Shown here: positions 22,483-34,264 of the stretch, one piece after another
How positions within the stretch are numbered: the first letter of the stretch is position 1
Layout: each line of letters opens with the position of its first letter
Assembly: GCA_965178125.1 (NCBI GenBank)
Contig: OZ237747.1
Coordinates: 1,116,001-1,180,000, forward strand
DNA from: Bilabrum cf. latius
Lineage: Eukaryota > Bigyra: Bicosoecida > Bigyra > Bicosoecida
Direction of reading: 5' to 3'
Length of the DNA: 64,000 bases
The notes under the pieces: model-generated
Databases searched by the model: none
What the model was told of the DNA's origin: nothing
The model's input: the letters and a program-made list of their open reading frames with translations, nothing else
Program-made: the position numbers and the translations under genes

Positions 22483-25400
22483 ATGCAAAGCCCAAACGGG
22501 GACGACTAGGAGCAGCAGCCCCCACCGGTACCTCCCGGAGATTTACGAGTGCATTAGGAATTGTAGCTTGCTGACTCTGAAGGCGCAGATCCAGGGGCTG
22601 TTCAGCCGTTGGTCACCGAAGCAGAGACCGCCGGTGCAGAACCAGCCGAGGCCGAGCTGTCGGTCGCCGAAGCAGGGATCGCCGGCCCAGAACCAGCCGA
22701 GGCCGAGCTGTCGGTCGCCGAAGCAGGGATCGCCGGCCCAGAACCAGCCGAGGCCGAGCTGTCGGTCGCCGAAGCAGGATCAACCCGTGCAAGGCCATCC
22801 GGCCCGCCGGCCATTGAGCCACATACGGCGGGCTCCGAAGACGGTGATCCGATTAACCCCGAAGAGGATGCGGGTGGGACGGGAGACCCACAACCGTGCA
22901 AAGGATGCCCACCAGAGGCAGCTGTTAAAGCTACGCCCTCTACTGTTCATATGAGCATCACGAAGGCAGCAGCAGATCAGCGTGTCACTCAAATTGCTAA
23001 CGAAGTTGCCTCGAAGTACGCCCTGAGTATGGCCACCGAAATCGCGGCAAGGATCAGAAGCGAAGTACCTGGATACGCTGAATAGGACCCAGATTTCGGA
23101 TGTGAGCGAGAGGGGTAGGCCCAAGGGGCGCCCCACTTCCAGTCTGGCGCGGACCTCTCCTCGAGCCAGCCACTCGACAACATCGCATCGCAGCCATCCC
23201 CTGCTGCTCGCCATGCTGGGCCGTCATCCACTCAGGGTCACCGTAGGGAGCGTCCGGAGCCAGCATGCTCAGACATGATCACTAAGGCTGAGTATCTCAC
23301 TGATGATGGAATGGTAGATTCGGCCGAAGAAGATGGAATGGCCGGTTCAATTGAGGCTGGGGGAGAGAATAAGCTGGCCAGTGGCTCGATCCAGACCCAG
23401 ACTGAGAGCGAGCCGCACATGGGCCCGATCCAGGCCCAGCCCGATGCGAGCCAGACGACCGGTGCCTCCGCGCAGACTGAGAGCGAGCCGCACATGGGCC
23501 CGATCCAGGCCCAGCCCGATGCGAGCCAGACGACCGGTGCCTCCGCGCAGACTGAGAGCGAGCCGCACATGGGCCCGATCCAGGCCCAGCCCGATGCGAG
23601 CCAGACGACCGGTGCCTCCGCGCAGACTGAGAGCGAGCCGCACATGGGCCCGATCCAGGCCCAGCCCGATGCGAGCCAGACGACCGGTGCCTCCACGCAG
23701 ACTGAGAGCGAGCCGCACATGGGCCCGATCCAGGCCCAGCCCGATGCGAGCCAGACGACCGGTGCCTCCGCGCAGACTGAGAGCGAGCCGCACATGGGCC
23801 CGATCCAGGCCCAGCCCGATGCGAGCCAGACGACCGGTGCCTCCACGCAGACTGAGAGCGAGCCGCACATGGGCCCGATCCAGGCCCAGCCCGATGCGAG
23901 CCAGACGACCGGTGCCTCCGCGCAGACTGAGAGCGAGCCGCACATGGGCCCGATCCAGGCCCAGCCCGATGCGAGCCAGACGACCGGTGCCTCCGCGCAG
24001 ATTGAGAGCGAGCCGCACATGGGCCCGATCCAGGCCCAGCCCGATGCGAGCCAGACGACCGGTGCCTCCGCGCAGACTGAGAGCGAGCCGCACATGGGCC
24101 CGATCCAGGCCCAGCCCGATGCGAGCCAGACGACCGGTGCCTCCACGCAGACTGAGAGCGAGCCGCACATGGGCCCGATCCAGGCCCAGCCCGATGCGAG
24201 CCAGACGACCGGTGCCTCCACGCAGACTTAGCATGCGTAGCATTGTGGGTTTATCCACAGCCAAGCCATCGCAGTCTAGCCGTTTGCAGTCGTCATGCAA
24301 CCTTGCTTCGTGTTCATGTTGCCTGGTGTGTAGTCAGGCTGTATCGTAACGTTTAGTGGGGCACAGGTGCGTGGTGGACTCTTTCCCGTACAACAGGCGT
24401 TATCTGACCCCTCCAACAAGATGGCTGTAGCGATGTGCAATGTGCCGATGCCCCCTGCCAATCCACTAAATGGACTTTCAGCAGTACAGATGGACTAGTT
24501 CATGCGATTCGTAAGATGCACGATCAATCAACAGCCGCAAAAGTTTTGGGCGCCCTCCGACTACGCGCCGCAGAAGCTACTCATTACAAACCCGTCGTCG
24601 GATAACTGCCAGACTGGTGCATCAACTCATGGTGAAATGGACCCGCCGGAGAGTAAGCACACTGTATTTGAGTCTCCTACTAGAGTGGACTTGGCAATGA
24701 GCGTGGCTCCCATGGCCGCATCTGCCGACTAGATGCGCAAGGCAGACAGCAAGAACACCGGGGCCGAGTCTGCAGGCAAGAAGGTCTCGTTAAATAGCCG
24801 GAACAAAGACAACCGGATGAAGATGCAGGTCTACAAGTACAGAGAAGTTATTCGCCGGGATTTGGTGCGTCGCATGCGTGCATCTCGATCAGGCATGATC
24901 TGCCGTCAAAATGCAGGAGCACACCGACCTCAGGACGCCCAACGCGAAACTACTTGGAATCAAGTTGCAATGATGAACGAAAGATTTCAAGTGGCTATTT
25001 CGCCTGGCGACCTGCGCGAGTCCGTCTGCAAGATTCCGGCGCTGAAGCTTACGAAGCACAGTCAGGTCGCCATACCACTACCTGGGATAGAGGTACGTAG
25101 TGTGACCTGGATAGAGGCGGATGATTGGAGCGCTACTTGGCGTTGGGGGGGCACCCCTGGCCATAATAGGCGCCTTCATGCCTGTTTCCACCGCCCACTT
25201 GAGGAGCTGTCTCCACTGGAATCGCGATAGATTCCACTGGATAGTTTCGCCACTCAATCTAGGGCGTGCTGCCCCGATGAATCGGAGACCCCTTGGGAGC
25301 TTCAGCCTAGGATCGCGGACCCCAGTTCCGATGCCCCCGTGCAGTACCGTGACTCTAGCGGCGCCCCTATGCACGCGCTATATCGCCAGGCAACAGACCG

Positions 25401-27147
25401 TCACCCTTATGCCCTTTCCCGGAAGGATGGACATTCTGAAGATCCAATCAAGGGCCTGCATGGACTCCTCAGGTGTGGGAGTCCTGCTCGCGAGGAGTCT
25501 GATCACGACGAGTGGGTCTAGCTGGCCAACATGCCTGGTGTCTCCTTTGGGCAAGACTGGGTCTCTAACCTGCCTGACATGGAACACTGCTGTTTTGACA
25601 TGTCTGCCTCTTCAGCAGCTAGGCAGGTAGCCCCGGCTGCCTTTCCAGCTTTGCTGCAGCCGGAGCTGACCGAAGCTCGTCCAATCGATAGAACTGCCGG
25701 TGCCTGTGCTGCAGATGATATCTGGCGGACCGTAACTTCTGGATACCCAACGCCCACGCCTGCACGGCGGCTGCTCCCTCACCAGGTCCAACTGACACAG
25801 CAGGCGGGGACTGAATACCACGAGGAGGCGGACCGGGAGTTCGCCGAAAATTCAAGAATGCAGTGGGAACAAGCCAACGAGCATGCAAGCGCTTTATGCA
25901 CGAATAGGTCCCCAGGCAACGTCGCAGCTGCACTCGCTGACACTAATCAGGGCCAAGAAGTGGACTACGGCTGCTGGGTGGCAGCTGCAACTTTTCGTGT
26001 CACTACTAGTGCCACACTCCAGAGGGTTCACAAGGTGGGAATCCGCATCGGCCAGGGTCTGGCACCAACGAATTTCAAACAGCCTGCCCAGGGACTAACA
26101 GAGCCAAACTTCTTTGTTGAGGACAAGGCCGAGGCAGATCCCCGCGATTTGATTGATCAGGAGCAAGCTGGTGACACCGTGCTGGGCAGCAACGTCGGGT
26201 GGGGCTATCATGGCGTGGAGGGCGACACCCACTTGGAGCTCAATGACGAGTTGGACCATTGTGCCAACGGCAGGTTGAGTTTCTGCGGTGAGCAAGGCGA
26301 CACCCGCCTGGACATCCAGGGCTTCTTTGAAATGGAGGAGGCAAGCGCCTCCAATGGTGCGTCTAGTGCCCAGGGCGAGCAGCAGGAAGATCTTTTTTAT
26401 GACCTGAAGTGGGCAGATCGGGCCGACTACCAGTCGGCCGTGGCAGGCGAGAGCAGTGGCCGCGATCGGTCGTCCCAGTCCACTTCGGCAGGGTCCGAGA
26501 GCGACGACCTAAATGTGCCGATTGAGTGGAGCGTTACCGATGACCCCGAGAGTCTTGTCCGCTTTGGTGTCGCTGTGCGTTTAGGTGATGATTCCGGCCG
26601 GACGAACTCCAGTGGTCAGCAGACTGAGCCACACCAGGTTGAGCTAAAGGAGGAGGACGATTCTGCCGGACTTGCCCAGTCCCCCGCGCGGCCATCGTCG
26701 CCCAGGCGCAGGCGCAGCTCCATCGCCCACGGCAGAGCGGTTGTCCACGACGGAATCTTGCCCCTGCGTGACGAGCGTGTACTGGCAACCAGGCGCAGGT
26801 CGAACTCGATGAACCACGACCAGCGAAGCCCGCTCAGAATCACCGTACCAGCGATGAACCAGGGATGCAGGGACCCCGGCAAGAGTCATGCCGAGGTGTC
26901 GCCCCATGGCGATACCTCTGTGGGAGAGGCAAGCGTACTGACCGGGCTTACAGCACTCGACCAAACGCCTGTTGTGAACCCATTAACTCGGCAGCGGTCA
27001 CCTGGAGAAGCCAGCAGCTTGTCCTGCGCTACCGTGCGCTCGGAGCCGAGTGACGACTCAGCCCGTTCCCGTGCCTTCTTTCCGCCAGACAATGACTGGT
27101 GGGGGATGATGGCCGACACCTGTGGAGTGTGGATCTACGGTGTGTGA
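22483..27147 (+). CDS. Very long repetitive acidic protein
   Basis: ATG 22483 to TGA 27145-27147: 1554 aa with 13 in-frame TAGs (22507, 22555, 22564, 23083, 23116, 24229, 24238, 24277, 24331, 24496, 24730, 25228, 25519) and no TAA or TGA. Order: Gln/Pro-rich start, three 17-aa EPAEAELSVAEAG repeats, a helical linker, eleven 25-aa repeats (SEPHMGPIQAQPDASQTTGA), a hydrophobic stretch near 24280-24350 (IAVQPFAVVM, CFVFMLPGV) that could be a membrane segment, then a ~900-residue acidic/Ser-rich region ending in DWWGMMADTCGVWIYGV. The last ~55 residues are nearly identical to the end of the gene at 29476-32110, which makes them paralogues. The N-terminus may lie on upstream exons. No known family; structural or surface role is speculative. 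Confidence 0.55.
22639..22788 (+). repeat. 51-bp tandem repeat, three units
   Basis: Three near-perfect 51-bp units, each encoding a 17-aa EPAEAELSVAEAGIAGP-type segment in frame. Confidence 0.9.
23401..24225 (+). repeat. 75-bp tandem repeat, eleven units
   Basis: Eleven 75-bp units encoding 25-residue repeats. Units differ almost only by GCG/ACG (Ala/Thr) at one codon and a single C-to-T change at about 24001, which points to very recent expansion or gene conversion. Confidence 0.95.
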
Positions 27148-27345
27148 GCCGCTCGAGTGGAATCACGGCGAGGGCCCGCACGGGGACGCTCGCCAGAGTC
27201 TCCCAGGCTTGGGCCCTTAAATTTAAATCTTTGCTTGTAAACTGAGTCGCTACTATATGCATGCAGCTGGATAACGATCGCAATGGGATGCTTGTGCTCA
27301 TCTGAATGAGTGCAATCTTTCCTGGTCGACCCAGCTGCACAATGG
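26983..27345 (+). repeat. Duplicated 3' block, copy 1
   Basis: The last ~55 codons plus about 190 bp of downstream non-coding DNA match 31908-32302 closely, with a few substitutions and short indels (for example the TTAAATTTAAATC versus TTAAATAAATC difference). The downstream part is at least as conserved as the coding part. Confidence 0.85.
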
Positions 27346-29475
27346 CTTTGAACCAGTGGGTGTCAAAGGCTGCATTAAAGTTATGCAGCGGTGTCGGCAA
27401 CACGACTCAGATGCGGTTACAGGATCTGGATCGTGCTGAAGTCAATCTGTTTTTTTTTCCTCCGGGCATTTGATGCTACCGCAAACAGTAGAAAATGCGT
27501 TCAGAGTTTAAAGGAAAGCAAGCATGGGTTTGAGGACCGAGCGGCGCTCCTCGTTCCAATGGAGATAACACCTCAAATCCTGGGATAAGACATCCTGGGA
27601 TAACACCCCAAAATCTCGCAGACAGTCACACATCGATACACTTGGTTCCTCCGAGAACCCATCCTCAAAGTTACCTGGTATCAAAAAACTGGCGAGCGCT
27701 GTCCCACAGAGCTCGAGTAACCCGTAACACGCGGCTTGATTGCCGCTCAAGTTAAATTGTGGACGCCCAACTTCTTCATCCTCCCGCACGTGGTCGCGTG
27801 ATCCGATCCCCTGATCCGAGTCACCAGGGACCCACACGCCCGCACCTCCACCTCAAACTGCCCGGCCTGTGCCTACCCCTTCCAATCCGGATTCCGGATC
27901 CGCCGTATCAACCAGATACACCCACCAATTTGTCCTCCTCCTTTGCTCCCTCACCCACTTGGTGAACCGTCACCCTCCCTACTCCGCGCTCACCTCCTTT
28001 GTACGCCCCTAGCTGCCGGTCCTGCTCGTACCTCCCTGGACTGGGCTTCTCGACTGCTCTGCCCTCTGCGTCGCTGCGTAGCATCTGATGCTGCAACTCT
28101 AGTGGGTACTACGAGCAACGCGAGACCTTGAGACCGCCTTAGCCTCACTTACTGCTTGCGACCTTTCTGAGCCGCGGTAGCCAACTGCAGAACTAAGTGA
28201 AAGATTCCATAACTCCTGGGTGAGCACCTGTAGCAATCCGGATCAACCGACCAATTATGCTTGATAGGGCTATCGAGACATAAAGTGCCGTGTCCAGTGT
28301 GTTTCCCTGTGTGTTCCGTGCATTTTATGTTCTGTTTGCCTAATGCGCTTCACGCTGTGAAACAGACAAAGTGCGAGCTGCATCCATCCAAGGCATAGAA
28401 TCGCATCAACTCCTTCACGCTCTGTAGCTTCTGACGGCACTGCTCTTTCCGCTTTTTTTTGGTGTGGCCGATAGCACCCCTGGCACGGCTCAGATCGCCA
28501 TGAAGCACGGTATCCAGGATGGGCATCCACAGCGACAATGACCTCGAGAGCGTGCTGCTGTTAGTTATGCACGGCGGCCAGAATCCAGGTTCCACACTTC
28601 GATGTCGCAGTGCTTACAGTTGCAATAATGTCGATTGGGTTGACCTGAAAAGGGGCCTCCTTGTTCTAGTAGGCCGAGAAACTGTCTATTTATCACATGT
28701 TCTCTGCGATGACTTAAGAATCCGAGGGCTTCTACATCACCCCAACGTTGCAGGGCAGCACGTCCGGCGGGCCATCTAGATCCACTGAGGACCCATTTTA
28801 CCCAGGTGAGCGTTCGAGAAGCGTCAGCGCTAACGTTCCCTCCGAGTCCGTTGTCCGCCGCTGGCACCACGTTCTGCTGCCCGTTTTGGTCCGACCCTGC
28901 CTTGACGTTGGCAACCACCATGGCGAGGTTGTTGTTTTCGGTTGCTAAGCCAATCCTCCCAATCCGCCCTGACGAGCGCCCTTATGGTCTTCGCTGCAGC
29001 CCTCCTCGAACTCATCGAGACAAAGAGAGGATCCTTGAGTGGTACTGTATGACCCGTGTGTACATAGCGTTGTGCACCCGCTGCTCCGTACGAATCACCA
29101 GGTGGACAAAATGAGTTGCGTGTACACTACAATCTGATTAATACAAATATCCAGGAAAACGGCAATCATGGCTTTTTGTTCGAGTTTTCTCGAAGACGCA
29201 TCTTAAAATTAGCATTTCTGTATCATAATCACATCATCCGTGAGGTTTTGAGTGTTTGATGGCCTCAAATACAATAGCAGCAGCTCGTTCTTGCCCGTGA
29301 CCTCAATCCACTTAATTCAATTTTATAACCCTAAAGCTTGAGGGCCCTCTGACTGCCTAACTTATAAAAAGATTCATAGTCTATCAGAAGCGTAGTTACT
29401 TTGGTGATAGTCTCTAATGTCACGCACTATGACTTGGCATCTCCCCAGAAAGAGCGTCTCAGTTTTTTCAGCTCC
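27346..29475. other. Long intergenic region
   Basis: No gene recognised over about 2.1 kb. Small open frames occur (28519-28797 plus, with one TAG; 27508-27837 minus) but lack domains, membrane segments or repeats that would support them. The last ~150 bp are AT-rich and hold a TATA-like box before the next gene. Confidence 0.4.
29363..29369 (+). promoter_or_regulatory. TATA-like box upstream of the 29.5-32.1 kb gene
   Basis: TATAAAA within an AT-rich stretch, about 110 bp before the first candidate ATG (29476) on the same strand. Confidence 0.3.
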
Positions 29476-32110
29476 ATGGATGGTTTAATTGCTCTTGGCA
29501 CACATTCAATGCTGACTACAGTTGATAGTGTAGTCATCAACGTTTATTTCGCAGTGAGTTGGACTATATACGCACATCACCTCAGGATAGCGGCACCGCA
29601 CGCGCTTTGGCCATGCTGTGCAACTTACAGGAAGCATTTCGTCGTGATGCTACAGCATTGTCTGGAACGTCGATCGATCGCGTCTATAGGCTGTGGTGTG
29701 GCCCAGAACCACCCCAAGTACAGCTTGGCTAGCCCATGGTCGCACCGCAACTAGACACCGTGAGATGTCGGACGCACAGCATGGATGTAACTGTTTCACG
29801 GGCCCCAGCCCCCGACTACCGGCTACTCTAGTCAACTTATACGAATTGATCTCTTGATTGTTGCAGGAGTATTGGATGTTGTCGAGTTAGTATGATGAGG
29901 CCGGATATGACTACACGGCATGCACGCCATGTGCAACTCTCACGCTAGCGCTTCTATGCATCGCGGTGGTAATCGGAAAGATTCTGTATCAGTGCGGCAG
30001 ACTTGCGGTCTGCAGGCTTGCAAGGCTCACGCAGCAGCTTGACTAGAAAGCTGGAGCCGCACCGCAGCAGAAAGCGAGTAACTAGCCTATTGCCGAGGCT
30101 TCAGCGATCCCGGCAGGAAGGGGCAAACCGAATGACAACGATCAGTTCGGATGTGAGGAAGATCCTGGTGGGTCTCCCGCATCGCAGGATCGTGAGCAGT
30201 AGGACACGGACGACGACCCCGCAATGCCTGAGAATGATCAAGATGCGATCGATGCATGCGGCTCCTGCGCTGGTGGTGATCGCAGTCCCGCAAAATTGGA
30301 CCGAGAGTGCGACACCAACACGAGCAGCCTAGGCGCTCGACCGATCAGCAGGCAGGCTCTTGTACCCGTACCTCAGAATCCGACCGTGCCAGACAGCATC
30401 AAAGTCGTGATTACGCCCGATACTGAAGTAGCAGTCATGAAGTGCTAGCAACAGACCGGTGCATTGGCAGTCGACAATACGCCGAAGCCTAGGAAGTTGG
30501 AACAGTGCGGCATGTCCTCCTACGTAGGTGCTGTCAACGTGTCACCTGGATGCACGACGTCATCGAGGCCCACGGTCGTGGTTTGCGGGCAGCTCAGACC
30601 GTCCCCTCCCGATGAGAATCTGACTGCCGACTTGGGGGTTACGGGTGGTCCCGGTGGTGCGGATGAATCCATGCCCCCGCCAGCGCAAGAAGACAATAGT
30701 GCCACACCTCCTGTGAACAACAGCGAGGTTGCTGCTCAAGAGAGTGATAGTGGGCAGACAACCAACGGCGAGGCCAGCGAAAACCTGCCAGTGGTGCTGG
30801 CCGGCTGCCCAGCGCCAGCGCCAATCAATGGAAGCAGGGATGTCGTTGTGCTCTTGTCATATTACGGTGAGCTCTGGGCGGTTGATGCAAACAGTGGTAT
30901 ACGTCCACTGGAGCCATCTCACGAGCAACTAGGTGAGGATCTGGAGCTTGCCGGTTTGAGTCGCCAAGCATGTGAGGAGACCCCATTCGAGCTTCAGGAA
31001 GAGCGGGTCCGTGAGGAGCAACACCCTGCTGTCAGAGTTGCCGGCTTTTGTGGAAGCATGAAGAAGCTAAGTTTATGTCGGAAGTCAACTGACTTGCCCC
31101 CTGAGTGTTCTGCTTGTGTGGGTGGGCAGTATCCTACGACCCAAGCAGACCAATCAATGTCCCCGAACAAGAGAGAAGGGGGGTGGCTAGGGGCTCACCC
31201 AGTCGAAGACTCGGCGGCTAACTTGGACCACTTGTGGCCAAAGGGTCTGAAGGCCATGGGAAACTCCGGGGATGCGTCAACAGAGATGCCGCCCCCCCTC
31301 GAACAAGACCAGCTTCGACAAGAGTCGGAGACTGGGATCATGGACAGTGACAGCGCGGACCAGCAGGAAGCTGAAGACTCGGAAGGATCCTGGGACCAGG
31401 CATTCGAGCAGGCAGAGTCTAGTGCCAATGGTAAAGCTGTCGACACAATCTTTGGTAGCTTGATGCACCCCCCAGATACCGAAATGGAGAGCAATGCCTA
31501 GTCGCATGGGTGGGGCGTCACTGATAAACCCAAGATTCTGATTCGTCAAAACGTTGCTGTGAAAGCGCGCGACACTTCCGGCATATTGCACTCCAGTGGT
31601 TAGCCGTTGGGGTCTCAGCGCGCTGTGGGTACGCGTGCCGGAGCTGGTGATTGCAGACTCACGCCCCCACGTGACGAACGCAATCCTGGAGCCAGGAACA
31701 GGTCCAGCCCGATGATTTGCAACGCAAGCACGCCGATACAGCGAATGCAGCTCAGAATCTCCGTGCCAGAGGGGAACCTGAACCAGGCACGCGGTGGCCA
31801 GGGCGAGAGTCAGGTTGAAGTGTTGCCGCGGGAGGGCACGCCATTGGCAGAGGCAAGCGTATCGGTCCACCATGAATCGCTCGAAGAGGCAACGGCGGCA
31901 AACCAGCTGACGCGGCAGAGGTCGTCTGGGGAAGCCAGCAGTTTGTCCTGCGCTACCGTGCGCTCGGAGCCGAGCGCCGACTCAGCCCGTTCCCGTGCGT
32001 TCTTCCCACCAGAGAATGACTCAGCACGTTCCCGTGCTTTCTTCCCACCAGACTATGACTGGTGGGGGCTGATGGCTGATATCTGCGGCGTGTGGATCTA
32101 CGGTGTGTGA
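29476..32110 (+). CDS. Single-pass membrane protein with acidic tail, paralogue of the 22.5-27.1 kb gene
   Basis: Model: exons 29476-29553, 29586-29759 and 29867-32110 (2496 bases, 831 aa, stop TGA), with introns of 32 nt (GTGAGT...CCTCAG) and 107 nt (GTGAGA...TTGCAG). The first ~100 residues look like a compact extracellular domain; then comes one membrane helix (LTLALLCIAVVIGKILY, about 29937-29987); the remainder is a Pro/Ser/Glu/Gln-rich tail with SWDQAF (31388-31405) and the C-terminal DWWGLMADICGVWIYGV. In-frame TAGs lie in the last two exons, for example in SSQYD, at 30447 and at 31499; 31601 aligns with a CAG codon of the paralogue (26617). The 5' end is uncertain because the frame upstream of 29476 is open and contains an NVT glycosylation site. 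Confidence 0.6.
29554..29585 (+). other. Candidate 32-nt intron
   Basis: GCA|GTGAGTTGGA...CACCTCAG|GATAGC. The donor is near-consensus. Removal joins VINVYFA to DSGTARALAMLCNL. Confidence 0.45.
29760..29866 (+). other. Candidate 107-nt intron
   Basis: ACC|GTGAGATGTC...GATTGTTGCAG|GAGTATTGG. Phase 0 on both sides. It removes a TGA and is the same length as IFT80 intron 1. Confidence 0.5.
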
Positions 32111-32302
32111 GCCGCTCGAGTGGAATCACGGCGAGGGCCCACACGGGGACGCTCGCCAGAGTCTCCCAGGCTTGGACCCTTAAATAAATCTTTGCTTGTA
32201 AACGAAGTCGCTACTATATGCATGCAGCTGGATAACGATCGCTATGGGATGCTTGTGCTCATCAGAATGAGTGCAATCTTTCCTGGTCGACCCGGCTGCA
32301 TG
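31908..32302 (+). repeat. Duplicated 3' block, copy 2
   Basis: Partner of 26983-27345. This copy additionally has a short internal duplication of the SARSRAFFPP-coding segment. Confidence 0.85.
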
Positions 32303-32703
32303 GAGGGCTCCAAGGGTGGCCACATTAGATGCCGTCGGAGCGTGTCGGCTTGCTTGCTGCGACGAATCTGTGCCTCTTGTACTCAATAAAACATGTATGC
32401 TGCTTCTACAAACTTCAATTCAAAGCAATACAAACGCTCTTGTCTATCTACCTCGACCCGGAATCCGGATGGAGCTACCCGCAGGGTGGGCGTGGCGGGA
32501 TCTAGATCTAGATCCCACAGTGGACCGTGGCCATACCACGGGCTTGCGCACGATATCAATGACAAATACAGCGCAAAGGCCCGCCGCATGGACCCGGACA
32601 GCTAGCGACGCGGACGCAGTCATCCTGTGACCCGCGAGCTCCGCACCTGTGAGGAGGACACCCGGGATACGCCCGGTCCATATTCAACCCCAGCACAGAG
32701 GTA
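32303..32703. other. Intergenic boundary between accessory and core regions
   Basis: No gene seen. GC content rises sharply near the right end. The carboxylesterase gene converges on this interval from the right. Confidence 0.45.
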
Positions 32704-34264
32704 TCAGAACTTGGTGTACCCAGCCTTGTCCCACAGGCCGTCGCACACCTCCGATTCCCTCGCGCGCTGCACCTCAAGAGGGATATCCAGGCTCATGCTC
32801 AGGTCGGAGGAGGCCGAGTAGGCAGGCCAGTCGACCGCCCCGAGAGTCGCGTTGCCGAGGAGGGCCCCAGAGGCAGCGTCGACCCTGCCGTGGGCAAAAC
32901 CGGACCAGTAGGCCCGCAGCTGGTCCTCGAGGGCGTGCTCAGCCTCCGTGGGCTTGTAGAAGAAATCCGCAGACCCGAAGAGGAGAGGCAGCTCGGACCC
33001 GTGGCACACCTGGGTTGAGTTCATCCAGCAAAACGTACAGTTTTTGCCCCAGCAATCGAAGCTCAACGGGTGGTCAAAGGTGTACAGGTACACCTGGCCC
33101 CCACCGGCCTTGTGATCCGCCAGACCCCGCGCGATGGCCCGGTTAGAGCAGCGGAAGACGTACTCAGTGCCTATGAGACTCATGTGGTCCCGCGCGTCCG
33201 ACACCCCGCCAGGGAGTGGGTAATAGTCCTGGACCTGCTGGGACCAGTTGCCGAAGAGGAGCACGCGGACGCCCTCATACTCGAGAGGGGAGATTACCTC
33301 GGGCAGGGGCTCGTAGATGAACTGCCTCGCGTCGTTGCGCGTGTCACCCAGCATGACCGCTTTGTCCTGCCCGAACTTGCCGGCGAGTACGAGGTCAAGG
33401 GGCTGCCCAGGCACGTCCACCGTGCCGACCACCGGGCTGTACGTGTACACCTGCTCGATGAGGCCCGGGAGCTGCAGGGGCAGCCCCGCATGGAACTGAA
33501 CGGACACTACCTCCTCGGCGGTCTTGCCCCGCATGCACTTGATCCTCGCCTGGGGGTCCGTGGTGCCGTTGCAGCCCAGCAGGCCGGCCAGCTTCAGGCC
33601 CTGGTACTGCGCCCCGGTCACATTCTTGTACCCTCGTACCCGATCGAGGCCGGGTTGCTCTGGCTGATGACCCTTGAGAACAGAGGCCACGAGGGGGGCG
33701 ACACCAGGTGAGCCGCCACGGAGCCCCGCCTGCCGACTGCCCGAATATGGTGACCCGGCCGGGGTCGCCTCCGAACTGCTGGATGTTGTCACGGACCCAC
33801 TCCAGGGCCAGCCGCTGGTCCAGGAGCCCCAAGTTGCATGGAAGACCGTCCCAGCAGGCGAACCCCAGCGCGCCGATCCTGTAGTTGAGGAGCACGACGA
33901 CCACGTCGCCTTGGGATGCCAGCTTGCTGCCGTCGTAAAGCTCAGCATTACCCGCCATGACGTCGTAGTTTCCTCCCGTGATCCAGAACATAACGGGTTT
34001 GAGGCTGCCAGCCGTCGTGGTGTTGCGCTCCTGGGCAGGCGATGCCAGACCACCGGTTGGCGCGAACACAGAGAGCCGCAGACAGTCCTCGCTTGTTATT
34101 GGTGGGCATACATGGGGCTCGTCGTGGCAATGTTGCGGGCAGCCCGGCCCGTAGTCCCACGCGACGACCGTCTCCCCGTGACTAGGCGAATGCGGCGTAG
34201 GCATTGCCCAGCGGAGATCCCCAAGGGGTGGCTGAGCGTACCGTATCCCTTTGAACCACTGCAT
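32704..34264 (-). CDS. Type-B carboxylesterase/lipase-like protein, disrupted by small indels
   Basis: Alpha/beta-hydrolase of the carboxylesterase family, expected to hydrolyse ester bonds. Visible hallmarks: FKGIRYAQPPLGDLRW at the N-terminus, oxyanion segment WITGGNYDVMAG, LNYRIGALGF, FGGDPGRVTIFGQSAGG with the nucleophile Ser, and the catalytic His segment CHGSELPLLFG near 33000. Just after the nucleophile the frame changes. The expected sequence can be followed only if about one base is missing near 33720, two near 33673 and one near 33632, each at or near a short homopolymer. Both flanks are well conserved, so these are either recent inactivating lesions or assembly errors. Stop is TGA at 32704. 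Start is uncertain: ATG 34262-34264 would lack a signal peptide, and an upstream exon is likely. No in-frame TAG. Confidence 0.7.
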
